Positions 17,601 to 24,595 of a DNA stretch of 51,636 nt are shown here, one piece after another. A program made the position numbers and the translations under genes. The DNA lies in the NCBI GenBank assembly GCA_023622765.1, contig JAMNYO010000060.1, positions 1-51,636 of the forward strand, given 5' to 3'. Numbering within the stretch: position 1 is the first letter of the stretch; each line of letters opens with the position of its first letter. Origin of the DNA: Bacteroidota bacterium (lineage in GTDB: Bacteria; Bacteroidota; Bacteroidia; Bacteroidales; Dysgonomonadaceae). The notes under the pieces were generated by a model. It did no database searches and was not told where the DNA came from. It saw nothing but the letters and a program-made list of their open reading frames with translations.

Positions 17601-19056
17601 TGGATACACCGAGCGTTTCGGTCAACACGAGGGAGAATTTGCCATTCTCCTTCTCTTCCTCTATCGTGATCACGTAAGCGGGTGACATGCCGTTGTTGTT
17701 GATGATGATGCGGCTACCTTCGTTGGTTATCACCAGGGGAGGCAGCGAGGTGTCTTTTTCCTTGTCGCTGTCCCGGGTTTGGGGTACCGATTGGGTAACA
17801 ACCCCTTGGGAAGACGATTGAGAGAACGGTTGGTACGTTCCTTGCCTTGATGATGGAGTTATCCTCTGTGAGGGTATTTGAGTGAATGTTTGCGAAGTCG
17901 CCCCTGAAGCCTCTATTGTTGTTCCCGCACTCCTCTTGGTTGTTCTCCCTTGTGCCGGCGCCATCGAATTGAGCAACTCACCATACAGTTCAATCAGCCG
18001 CGTGTTATCTTCCGAGAGCAGGTTTGCCCCCGCTTTAATCAATCGTTCCACCTCGGCCAATACCGGGGCGAACTTGGGCGTTTTTTTCAGTAGCTCCTCC
18101 GTGCGCGCCCATTGCTCTTTGTCCAGTTGTGAGCGGGCGCCGGTGAGCATCATGAAAATACCAATGGCGCTGCTCTCGGCGCTTAGCTCTATCTCTTCCT
18201 CGCCCACGTTCAGGTAGGCGAGCATCAGTACCTTGTTGTTCTCGTCGGCCATGAACACCGTTTGTTGTAACTGCTCCGATTCATCCAATCCCACCACGAA
18301 GTCGCCCTTCTTGGTCACCTTCTGCTTGTCGGAAAAGGAGATGACGCTGCACTTCTCGAAGTTCACTTTGGCACCTTGAGGCAGCCTCACGTTCCCCGCT
18401 TTCTCGCCTGGTTCCGGCCTCGGCTTTTCAGGGTCGAGTGGGTCATCGAACTTTTCCGCCATGCCGTCCTGCTCGTGGTATATCATTACCGCGTCATTGT
18501 ATCCCTCCTCGACCCATAACGTGACGATATTCACGTTGGCGAGCCCATTCTCCGTCATCGTTCCTGAGTAGACGTCGATTAGGCGGTAGGCGTTACCCTC
18601 GTTCGACATCTTGTTTTGACCGCTGTAGAGGGTGAACTTGTTGCCCTCGCCGCTGATGACCATGTTATACGAGTTTGACGTCCCGTCTTCGTATTCCACC
18701 AGCAGGTTCACCGAGAAGCGCTCGTTGTCCTGGTTCTTAAGCGTCCACTTCTCGCGGTTGTACTTGGTACCAGCGGGGCTGCAGTCCTCCATGTTCTTGC
18801 ACACCTTCAGGGTGATATCATCCGCCAGGTAGGATCCCTCGATGTTGGGCGGTTGAACACCGCCGTGGATGGGCATGCCCATCTTTTTAAGCGTCGCTAC
18901 CGCCTCCAGGGTGACCGCTTTCTCTATCTTCTCATTAAGTATCGTCGCCTTCTTATCCTCCTCCGGTACCTTTATCTCTTCGGGTGGGCAGCCCTGGAAG
19001 AGTATGGCTGTAAGTAGCAGTACAACCAGCCCGTATACATGTTTTCTCTTTTTCAT
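14656..19056 (-). CDS. Giant LRR surface lipoprotein (paralog 2, 1466 aa)
   Basis: 1466 aa, the paralog of the 1670-aa protein, with the same order. It has the signal peptide and lipobox Cys23 (ILFQGCPPEE), the shared region to about residue 390, and a fast-diverging Ser/Thr/Gln linker (SQTFTQIPSQ, YQPFSQSSSQ). The shared helical region and three Ca-loop plus LRR cassettes follow, with loops near residues 699, 949 and 1222 (AWIDLDNNDVKDPGEE, VWVDLNGNGELDEGE, IWADWNGNGKKDAGEE). The third LRR block is shorter than in paralog 1, and the C-terminus differs: a Cys/Pro-rich tail (EPGGGCHRPEPCGNFP) replaces the GW-type ending. Parts of the two genes are nearly identical at DNA level while the linker is not, which points to gene conversion. 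Confidence 0.85.
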   Translation of the reverse strand: MKKRKHVYGLVVLLLTAILFQGCPPEEIKVPEEDKKATILNEKIEKAVTLEAVATLKKMGMPIHGGVQPPNIEGSYLADDITLKVCKNMEDCSPAGTKYNREKWTLKNQDNERFSVNLLVEYEDGTSNSYNMVISGEGNKFTLYSGQNKMSNEGNAYRLIDVYSGTMTENGLANVNIVTLWVEEGYNDAVMIYHEQDGMAEKFDDPLDPEKPRPEPGEKAGNVRLPQGAKVNFEKCSVISFSDKQKVTKKGDFVVGLDESEQLQQTVFMADENNKVLMLAYLNVGEEEIELSAESSAIGIFMMLTGARSQLDKEQWARTEELLKKTPKFAPVLAEVERLIKAGANLLSEDNTRLIELYGELLNSMAPAQGRTTKRSAGTTIEASGATSQTFTQIPSQRITPSSRQGTYQPFSQSSSQGVVTQSVPQTRDSDKEKDTSLPPLVITNEGSRIIINNNGMSPAYVITIEEEKENGKFSLVLTETLGVSKAANLGITDILTFKAGFFQPPSENVEYTMKTNTNYFILADSGLDEWNSASFENIGAAILYLADGLGLPIGSACVKTFAEQSYLGLKTAFAHYKADGLGQTVKNCIDHLIGIIGSGNVLECALGEGATEMLSKGAQFVLKGLDVLGKADGYGSLYGHFLFLLGSEPTIGFCRSTDGMDLNECGVPYLTVTTPLSIGTRVRLKCDRHACAYPAWIDLDNNDVKDPGEELKDGNNEFSIQGVEMKIHGDFAALNFEEMELTTLQLNPNSEVTSITAEKLKIFQGRECEHLKSLYTGKNLEKIDVRNCKGLEVLSTRSKLTELDLTGCKALEKLDCYKNELHTLDLRGLKELKEVDCYSNLLTKVQLGENDALVKLDLRHNRLDSTNIAMIVKNLPQRAKKDGAIIKLDGNTAVPSGNDYTSANLKNWKMTPAAGKITFTTAKPVGSTIRLKVTAQETNPYDVWVDLNGNGELDEGESFSAYGTAQEFKVARDTVTIYGGLLKVDCSNNEITWLEVNGCTTLQELRCNKNRIETLSIYIYIEKLKLLDCSDNLLKELYVSSPEITEVHCKNNPLTELEITGRKKLELLDLTNCTNLTKLKCSENNLKKLTLTGCNALETLNCDFNSLTALNISGLNALTKMECRNNELNAGAITKVIGDLPQRAEWENASAHFEKNKALPTEANIQTGNAKNWTITPKPGDEEPDDPLPEGDVVVLTVDELRSVDIEIECLPGREEKIWADWNGNGKKDAGEEVYEYGNIYGQPTAQTVMIHGASFITKLTFEPGKLTSLDVRKCGGLKELRCSNQKLTSLKVSRCTALEYLSCWDNQLTSLTVSGLYALRNLSCDENQLTKLDVSTLTALQSLSCEKNQLTDLNVSGLAKLQGLYCSRNKLTSLNLSGCTSLKNLYCDGNELTGTPPDIFDQIECLKYDIRYEYEWDKERKINVMVKDNIKGYWYPHEPGGGCHRPEPCGNFPSSPPTISPFCP

Positions 19057-19094
19057 ACGATCGTTTTATCTTTATATCTTTGTGCTTGGCATTT

Positions 19095-19124
19095 ATGATG
19101 AACGCTTTCATCATGTAGGCTTAA
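19095..19124. repeat. Leader palindrome, copy 2 (upstream of LRR paralog 2)
   Basis: ATGATGAA-CGCT-TTCATCAT, an 8-bp stem, followed by GTAGGCTT. It sits 38 nt upstream of the 1466-aa gene. Here the leader goes directly from the gene-proximal part (CATACGAT then T-rich) to the palindrome, without the 48-bp block seen at 14463 and 22769. Confidence 0.6.
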
Positions 19125-19166
19125 TATCTATGCCTGTATTTTTACAGCCTATCCTAATCAATTCAA

Positions 19167-21125
19167 TTACTTTTTCTCCACGTAATAGAACATGATGATG
19201 GTGTTTTTTGCAAAAAGTTTTTTGGAAGGCTCATTATTTTTAGATCCGGTAGCCGATACAAGGTAAGGGCTTAAGTCCGATCCTTTGACATAGCCAACGC
19301 CCCCTTTCGTGTTGTACACGTACGTGGCACTTTTCATCCATTTGGCCGGAACATCAACCTTATTCGTGTATTTCGTTAACAGGGAGATGGGAATATCCTT
19401 GAAGGAGAGTGTTGATTGTTCATTAAACACATGTATATCCGTCTCGTCGGCATAATGTCCCTCTTGATAGAATGAATAGTTAAGGGTAAGCTTTGTTATT
19501 TTGGTGGGATTTTCCGCTTTATCCAACGTGAGTTCCATTTCAATAATATCATTGACATTGGTAATGTAATTTCTGCCGAGCGCGGAAACTGTTTTGTTAA
19601 ATGAAACGTTACTTTTCCCGGAGAACTGTTTTTTGTCCGACCGGTTTTGCTTGAGCGCAAAAAAGTCGGAAGGTTCGGTGCAGGATGAGAACTCGTTTAA
19701 CCAAAGACCTCTTGAGCCCCTAAAGTTAATATGCCAGGAGTCGTGGTAAACACTCAAGTCTACTTCTTGAGCGGTAGCGGGATCCGCGGATGTATAAAAT
19801 TGGATATTTCCCAACAGGTAATATGTTTTTCCGCCTGACTGATTATCACCATTATCATCTTCATCCTCCTCTTCCGGTTCCGCGGTATTCACTTCGGTAA
19901 CGGTCACTTTCCCCGGCTTCACCTCTATCTCTACCGTTTCGCGGCGTCCCTGCTCGTTGATGGCGGTGACCAGCCATTTTCCCACGGCAAGTGCCTGGTC
20001 GATGCCCTCTTTGACCCACTTCTTCCCGGTCACGTAAATCGATGGCCCGTCATCGGAAGGAGCGCTCTCCTTCTTCTGTGAGATGACGATTTTTGCGGGT
20101 TGCTCCTCGTTCTTGTCCTTCACGACGATTTGCCCCTGCGTCTTCTTGTCAACCTCCCGCGTCGCTTCCTGCGACACCCTTTCCATATGGTCGGCCAGTT
20201 TTTCGCACACGAAATCCGTGACCTCTACTGTGGTCTCACCAAAGAATTTTCCCTTAATGTAGTTTTTCATGTCTTCTTTCGCCTTCGCCTTCTCATTGAA
20301 GTCCTTGGCGTTCGCGAGCCGGTCCACATTGTCGGTTACCGTGACGATTTCCATGCCGATCTCTGCGCCGGGTACCACCGTGGAAAAGGCATCAAGCGCT
20401 ATTTGGGCACCACTGGCTGCTATTTCCCCGTAATCTTTCGTCAGGTCCTGCAGGGTCAGCCCTTTTTCCTGAAGCGTGTAAAGCACGTCCACATCGTCCA
20501 TGGTCATCAGGTCCCCCATCAGCCGGCTCCCGTGTTCGTCGTACGATCCGTCAAGCATTCTATTGTAGAAGTCCTGCTCGTTGTGCGGCTTGCCTCCCCA
20601 GTCGTAGGTGTCCCAGCACTTTCGGGCGCTTTCGTACATTTTGGTGCGGGCATTTTTGTCCACGTTGGTGTAGACTACCATGTATCGCTGCCTGTTCCTC
20701 TTCTGTATGCCGGAGACCTTGCCGAAGAAGTTGGTTATGGAGCCGAACAGCCCCCTGGTCCTGGTAGGCGACAGCAGCACGCCCGACTGCTCCAGTCGTT
20801 GTGCGGCTGCTTCGTACTGCTCTTCCTTCTCGCTTATGTCGGCCACGTAACCGATCAACCGCCCGCACTCTTTCAGGCTCACAGCCCCCTCGAGCGGGCC
20901 CTTCGTGAACCCGTCGGAGGTGTAGTTCAAGAACTCTAGGAGCATAGCTTCCTTGAGGTACGCGAACTCGTAGAATAGCTCCACGTCAGACTGGAAGCCT
21001 TCGTATCCTGTGTCGGATGTAAAATCGATCTCTTTCTCTAATCCATTGCGATCGCAGCCCTGCAGTATTAAAAGCGCCAGCATTGTGGCGATTAGCCACC
21101 ACAGTGATAATGATATTTTTTTCAT
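19167..21125 (-). CDS. Lipoprotein of unknown function (652 aa)
   Basis: 652 aa, not recognised. Signal peptide and lipobox end at Cys24 (LLILQGC-DRNG). Residues 25-130 are helical (YEFAYLKEAMLLEFLNYT), about 130-340 is an alpha-rich domain (SITNFFGKVSG, DLMTMDDVDVLYTLQEKG, SGAQIALDAFSTVVPGAE), and about 340-420 contains a Lys/Glu-rich strand region ending in an acidic linker (EPEEEDEDDNGDNQSG). The C-terminal 220 residues look beta-rich (ITKLTLNYSFYQ, KDIPISLLTKYTNKV) and end FYYVEKK. It lies just upstream of LRR paralog 2 in the same direction, and its central helical region has a layout like the 460-680 region of the LRR proteins. That hints at a related envelope role, but homology is not proven. 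Confidence 0.75.
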   Translation of the reverse strand: MKKISLSLWWLIATMLALLILQGCDRNGLEKEIDFTSDTGYEGFQSDVELFYEFAYLKEAMLLEFLNYTSDGFTKGPLEGAVSLKECGRLIGYVADISEKEEQYEAAAQRLEQSGVLLSPTRTRGLFGSITNFFGKVSGIQKRNRQRYMVVYTNVDKNARTKMYESARKCWDTYDWGGKPHNEQDFYNRMLDGSYDEHGSRLMGDLMTMDDVDVLYTLQEKGLTLQDLTKDYGEIAASGAQIALDAFSTVVPGAEIGMEIVTVTDNVDRLANAKDFNEKAKAKEDMKNYIKGKFFGETTVEVTDFVCEKLADHMERVSQEATREVDKKTQGQIVVKDKNEEQPAKIVISQKKESAPSDDGPSIYVTGKKWVKEGIDQALAVGKWLVTAINEQGRRETVEIEVKPGKVTVTEVNTAEPEEEDEDDNGDNQSGGKTYYLLGNIQFYTSADPATAQEVDLSVYHDSWHINFRGSRGLWLNEFSSCTEPSDFFALKQNRSDKKQFSGKSNVSFNKTVSALGRNYITNVNDIIEMELTLDKAENPTKITKLTLNYSFYQEGHYADETDIHVFNEQSTLSFKDIPISLLTKYTNKVDVPAKWMKSATYVYNTKGGVGYVKGSDLSPYLVSATGSKNNEPSKKLFAKNTIIMFYYVEKK

Positions 21126-21261
21126 AATAATATTTCTCTTTATTTTACTAACTTAATACTAGCGCAATGTTGCTTTTATACCTTTTGTGACGATTAATCC
21201 TTAATTATATTGTGATGATTACTCTTGTGACGTATATGTCAACCCAAAACAACCTAATAAA

Positions 21262-21288
21262 TGGCCTACAGGTTGTACCGGTAGGCCA
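21262..21288 (-). terminator. Hairpin after the beta-barrel gene
   Basis: TGGCCTAC (21262-21269) pairs with GTAGGCCA (21281-21288). On the minus strand it is followed by a T-rich run (TTTATTAGGTTGTTTT). It lies 50 nt beyond the stop of the 184-aa outer-membrane gene and fits a terminator for it. Confidence 0.6.
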
Positions 21289-21337
21289 CTTACATTGGTA
21301 AATTGGTTCTGTGCCATTAGTTGGCAGCAGTTATCTT

Positions 21338-21892
21338 TTAGAATCGAAATCCCACGGTGAGATAAGCAGACGTGTTTTTCTTTTTGATGTTCTCGTACGG
21401 GCTCAGCAACCCCATATCGACTCCCAAATCAAATAGGAGCCTTCCCAATTCAGTACCTACGCCCAATCCAAAACCGGCATCGAAGCGTTTTGCGCCATCT
21501 TCGCCGAACGTATCTACGCTAACTAACGCCTTGGTTTTACCGGCTATGCCGTATGCCACGAAGGGGCCACCGTGAATCACGATACGTGTTCCGGGGGTGA
21601 AATCGATTTTGGCCGCCACGTGGAGAGGAACCTGCAGGTAGATGGCGTTGGAGGTCACAGCATCTTCCCATTTGTACCCTTTGGTAAGGGCATACAGGCC
21701 AGTCTGGAATGCCACTCCTTGTGCGAATTCGAGATCGTAACCCAAGCCAGCGATAAAGCCTACTTTCGGGTCTAAATCCTCCGCATCTTCACCTATCATG
21801 TTGGATAAACTTAACCCGCCCCTCACGCTTAACTGAGCACTAACTGTGAATGCCACGAACAGTGCCGCAATCATGCATAAAATTTTTCTCAT
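21338..21892 (-). CDS. Outer-membrane beta-barrel protein (PorT/OMP_b-brl family)
   Basis: 184 aa. The signal peptide (MRKILCMIAALFVAFTVSA) is cleaved before QLSVRGGLSLSNM, a typical opening strand of the small beta-barrels in this phylum. Alternating hydrophobic strands follow (VGFIAGLGYDLEF, AFQTGLYALTKGYKW, AIYLQVPLHVAAKI, FVAYGIAG), and the protein ends in AYLTVGFRF with the terminal Phe expected for BAM recognition. The length fits an 8-stranded barrel. It follows the OmpA gene by 59 nt in the same direction. A GTTTGT-A-ACAAAC palindrome (21911-21923) lies just upstream of the start. Confidence 0.85.
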   Translation of the reverse strand: MRKILCMIAALFVAFTVSAQLSVRGGLSLSNMIGEDAEDLDPKVGFIAGLGYDLEFAQGVAFQTGLYALTKGYKWEDAVTSNAIYLQVPLHVAAKIDFTPGTRIVIHGGPFVAYGIAGKTKALVSVDTFGEDGAKRFDAGFGLGVGTELGRLLFDLGVDMGLLSPYENIKKKNTSAYLTVGFRF

Positions 21893-21951
21893 AATTTTTA
21901 CTTTTAGTGGGTTTGTAACAAACTGTTTTATTATTTAAATCTCATCTCATT

Positions 21952-22689
21952 TTAATACCTTCGCTGTTGTTGCTGTTGTTGTTGCTGTTGTTGTTGCTCG
22001 TTGAGTCGGCGAGCCTCTTCTTCCGCTTCGCGAACCATTTTGGCGTTGGGGTGTATTTCGATCTCTACCCTGCGATTTTGTTGCCTCCCCCAAGAGGTTT
22101 CGTTGCTTTCAATGGGGCGATAGGATCCAAATCCTTGGGTTTCCATCCGATAACTGTCTACCCCTCTGGAACGAAGGTACTGATATACCGATTCGGCACG
22201 TCGACGCGACAATGGGTCGTTAATGGCATCGCTGCCGGTATTATCCGTGTGACCGTAAATCTTGACGTCGGTGTCGGGGAGTCGCAACAACGATTCGGCA
22301 AATTCGTTTAACTGTCTCCGGGATTCGGGTCTCAAATCGCTTTTCCCTGTATCGAAAAATATCCCTGATGAGAAGATTACCTTTGATGCTTGCCCATCGT
22401 TGATGGCCTCTACTTGTGCCCCTTCGATCTGCTTTAGCTCTTCCCGCTGCTTGTCCATCTTTTTGCCAATGAGGGCTCCCGATGCGGCACCCAAGGTGGC
22501 TCCGATACCCGCACCCCAAGCGGCGCCCTGTTTACCGCCAATAATCGCACCCAATCCCGCACCTAAAGCAGCACCCGTTCCCGCGCCAATCCCCGTCCCT
22601 TTTACCGCGGAGCTAGCACCACATCCGGGCAGTAGCAACGCTATGCACAATGCTAATACGCTCAATTTACCAGCTGTTCTTGTTTTCAT
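21952..22689 (-). CDS. OmpA-family lipoprotein with glycine-zipper domain (YiaD-like)
   Basis: 245 aa. Lipobox Cys23 (LLLPGC-GASS). Residues about 30-80 form a glycine zipper with repeated GAGxGAxLG units, likely packing in the membrane. A short helix (KKMDKQREELKQIEG) leads to the OmpA peptidoglycan-binding domain (about 105-215), with FDTGKSDLRPES, IYGHTDNTGS, LSRRRAESVYQYL and the Arg-containing QQNRRVEIEI. The C-terminus is an acidic helix followed by 11 consecutive Gln, encoded by a CAA/CAG microsatellite. Role: anchoring the outer membrane to peptidoglycan. Its leader is unusually long and repetitive (see 22690-23073). Confidence 0.9.
   Translation of the reverse strand: MKTRTAGKLSVLALCIALLLPGCGASSAVKGTGIGAGTGAALGAGLGAIIGGKQGAAWGAGIGATLGAASGALIGKKMDKQREELKQIEGAQVEAINDGQASKVIFSSGIFFDTGKSDLRPESRRQLNEFAESLLRLPDTDVKIYGHTDNTGSDAINDPLSRRRAESVYQYLRSRGVDSYRMETQGFGSYRPIESNETSWGRQQNRRVEIEIHPNAKMVREAEEEARRLNEQQQQQQQQQQQRRY
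21963..21998. repeat. CAA/CAG microsatellite coding for polyglutamine
   Basis: Plus-strand TTG/CTG triplets encode the run of 11 Gln at the end of the OmpA lipoprotein. Slippage would change the Gln count without shifting the frame. Confidence 0.8.
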
Positions 22690-22759
22690 ACGATTATTTT
22701 ATTTTTTTGTTTCGGTGTATGGAACCTTTGATGTTTAAATAATCATTCACTAAAGTTAG

Positions 22760-22825
22760 ACTATTTCTCGCCACGGCATGTTCCTAGTGAACTTGTCCTC
22801 TGCTCGTTTGGCTTAACGAAATAGT
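22760..22825. repeat. Leader block B: inverted relative to block A (OmpA leader)
   Basis: ACTATTTC (22760-22767) and GAAATAGT (22818-22825) are a perfect 8-bp inverted repeat around a 50-bp core. The core's reverse complement matches the 48-bp core of block A (14463-14510) at 39 of 48 positions. The flanks on both sides match those of block A in direct orientation (GTGTATGGAA on one side, TTTAATGATTnTTTT on the other). Confidence 0.7.
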
Positions 22826-22840
22826 TTTCAAGGGTGTTTA

Positions 22841-22868
22841 ATGATTATTTTAATCATGTCGGTTTCAT
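22841..22868 (-). repeat. Leader palindrome, copy 3, with 4-codon upstream ORF
   Basis: ATGATTA-TTT-TAATCAT (22841-22857) followed by GTCGGTTT. On the minus strand a start codon at 22868 reads Met-Lys-Pro-Thr-stop (22854-22868). It is preceded by the same ATAATCGT leader as the real OmpA start. Confidence 0.55.
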
Positions 22869-22943
22869 ACGATTATTAAATTTATTGTTCAGTGTATGCA
22901 ACTAGATGTTTATAATTATTATTATCACTCAATAGGGTGTTTC

Positions 22944-22974
22944 ATGATTATTAATTCAAACATGTCGGCTTCAT
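22944..22974 (-). repeat. Leader palindrome, copy 4 (degenerate), with 7-codon upstream ORF
   Basis: ATGATTATTAATTCAAACAT followed by GTCGGCTT, a decayed copy of the palindrome. On the minus strand ATG at 22974 reads Met-Lys-Pro-Thr-Cys-Leu-Asn-stop (22951-22974), sharing its first four codons with copy 3. Confidence 0.5.
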
Positions 22975-23227
22975 GCTATTATTTTTTTAGATTTGTATAA
23001 AGCCGGTTATGCTTGATTTGGCAGCAATTTACAGGAAGAATCCATAACAACCTTACCTTCCTTTGCAAATATAAGGTGACGCGTGGGAACAATCATTTAT
23101 AAATCGTAAATTTTATTCACGAATCGTAAATTATTTTCTCAAAACGTAAATTTTTATTCGCAAATCGTGTAAATGTGTCCCGAAAAAATGGGAATGTGGC
23201 ATATCGGATGCCCCGGATTTTGTAACG

Positions 23228-24412
23228 TTATTTCTGGTTCTTTTCAGTTCCGTGCTTGGATGCCCGTGACATATATTTCCCGGGTGTACACTTTTCATGT
23301 TTTTTAAATACCCGGTAAAAGGTGGAGATATTCGAGAAGCCTGATTGTTCAGCTATGGATTCCATGGTAAGTTCCGGTACATGCGTGTCCATCAGTTTCT
23401 TCGCGTGATTTACACGGTAAGCGTTGATCCAGTCGCAAAAATTGGTGCCCATATCCTGGTTAATCGTCCGCGAGATGTAGGAGCGGTTCGTCTTTAGCTG
23501 TATGGCTAAGTCGGATATCTGCAGATCGGGGTTCGTAAAGAGCTGGTTTTCTATTACCAACGCATTCAGATCGTCCATTAGGCCCGTCTCTTTCCTTTGC
23601 ACTGGGCCACTAAGTTGCAGTTGTTTCTTATATTTTGCCACGTCTCTCTTGAAGTCGCTTATGGTGAGGTCTTTGTAGAAGCCCACGTGGCCGATCAAGT
23701 ACAAGAAGGTGGAGTGTAGCAAGGAGATGACTGCGAATGGCAATTTCCTGTTGATGAAGAAGTCCTTCCCTAAAAAGTTGGATATCCCGGAAATGAGAGA
23801 CGAGAAAAAGAGCGCTAACAGGAGCAATTTAAATATAGAGAGGTCACGCCCGGTCTTGTTGGAATAGAAATCGGTCAGTTTTTTGTTATACAACGATATG
23901 AGGCGGGTTCCGTAGATGAGCACGAGTACCACCTGTATGGCGAAGATCCATTTAAAGATGGTGGTTCGTAATATTTGCAAGTGCACCAGTAGTGGTATCT
24001 CCGTTGTCAGAGGCAGCTGATGGTACATCGATTGATAAATGAACAACTCCAGTTCTTCCTGTGACATCATAAAGTAGAGGGTGAAAGAGAAGAGCGATGT
24101 TAGGAACGCGGGTAACAAGATCACGAGCCACTTCCAGTTAATTTTGGTGTCATGTGTAAGCAGCCGTAGGTAATAGTAGTAGAGCGGGTAGCTGGCCAAC
24201 GAGGTGAACACCCACACGTTGTCCATGAAGGCAAACAGCTTTATCTCATGCAAAAAGTACGTGGCGTGCGTGAAGTAATTAACTAACGTTACGAACATGA
24301 AAAAAGCCAGGTAGCTTTTCGGTAAGTTACGATGTTTGCTCCCAAGTAATGATATGCCCCAGAAGAGGCATACGAACATGGGCATCAACGCGAAAAGAGA
24401 GGTAAAAAGCAT
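23228..24412 (-). CDS. Membrane-anchored AraC-family transcriptional regulator
   Basis: 394 aa. The N-terminal 250 residues hold six or seven hydrophobic helices (MLFTSLFALMPMFVCLFWG, YLAFFMFVTLVNYFTH, WLVILLPAFLTSLFSF and others). A short cytoplasmic linker (DFKRDVAKYKKQLQ) leads to a C-terminal AraC/XylS double helix-turn-helix (about 290-390), with LQISDLAIQLKTNRSYISR and MESIAEQSGFSNISTFYRVFKK. The helices probably sense an envelope or membrane signal. It is the last gene of the minus-strand surface block and the nearest DNA-binding protein to it, so it is a candidate regulator of the LRR/OmpA genes. That link is inference. A possible -7 element (plus-strand CAAATATA, 24478-24485) precedes it. 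Confidence 0.9.
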   Translation of the reverse strand: MLFTSLFALMPMFVCLFWGISLLGSKHRNLPKSYLAFFMFVTLVNYFTHATYFLHEIKLFAFMDNVWVFTSLASYPLYYYYLRLLTHDTKINWKWLVILLPAFLTSLFSFTLYFMMSQEELELFIYQSMYHQLPLTTEIPLLVHLQILRTTIFKWIFAIQVVLVLIYGTRLISLYNKKLTDFYSNKTGRDLSIFKLLLLALFFSSLISGISNFLGKDFFINRKLPFAVISLLHSTFLYLIGHVGFYKDLTISDFKRDVAKYKKQLQLSGPVQRKETGLMDDLNALVIENQLFTNPDLQISDLAIQLKTNRSYISRTINQDMGTNFCDWINAYRVNHAKKLMDTHVPELTMESIAEQSGFSNISTFYRVFKKHEKCTPGKYMSRASKHGTEKNQK

Positions 24413-24595
24413 GGTTCTAAGTCTGTTTGCAAGTCTGTAAGCCGTTTATATGAAATGGATTCCGAACAATTCAAGGGCAAATATACGAATTTTTTGTTAA
24501 TGCTTCATGGCAAGTTGAAGGGTGTTTTTTAAAGGTTTCTAGGGTGAATAAGGGTAAAAGTTGGCCTTACAAGGTAATGACATATGGATTAAATG

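Larger units (their letters stand above)
22690..23227 (-). promoter_or_regulatory. Repetitive 377-nt leader and promoter of the OmpA gene
   Basis: No gene lies in this 538-nt gap. A minus-strand TATATTTG (plus-strand CAAATATA, 23066-23073) is the only good -7 element, placing the transcript start about 370 nt from the OmpA ATG. The leader is built of three degenerate copies of one unit that begins with the gene-start sequence (CATACGATTATT on the plus strand at 22687, 22866 and, as CATGCTATTATT, 22972). The upstream copies keep an ATG and encode 4- and 7-codon peptides. Between 23090 and 23165 a run of AAATCGTAAA-like words (five or so) is also repeated. Confidence 0.5.

Noticed and set aside
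8218-19056. Regular repeats of about 60-70 bp that could be taken for a CRISPR array
   Set aside because: They are the DNA of leucine-rich repeats inside long open frames; spacing and sequence vary with the protein and there are no cas genes.
20100-20939. 279-codon plus-strand ORF
   Set aside because: It lies wholly antisense to the 652-aa lipoprotein, which has the signal peptide, lipobox and consistent domains; the plus frame looks like shadow composition (His/Val/Arg-rich).
21967-22311. Plus-strand ORF beginning with ten leucines
   Set aside because: It is the antisense of the CAA/CAG tract that encodes polyglutamine in the OmpA lipoprotein.
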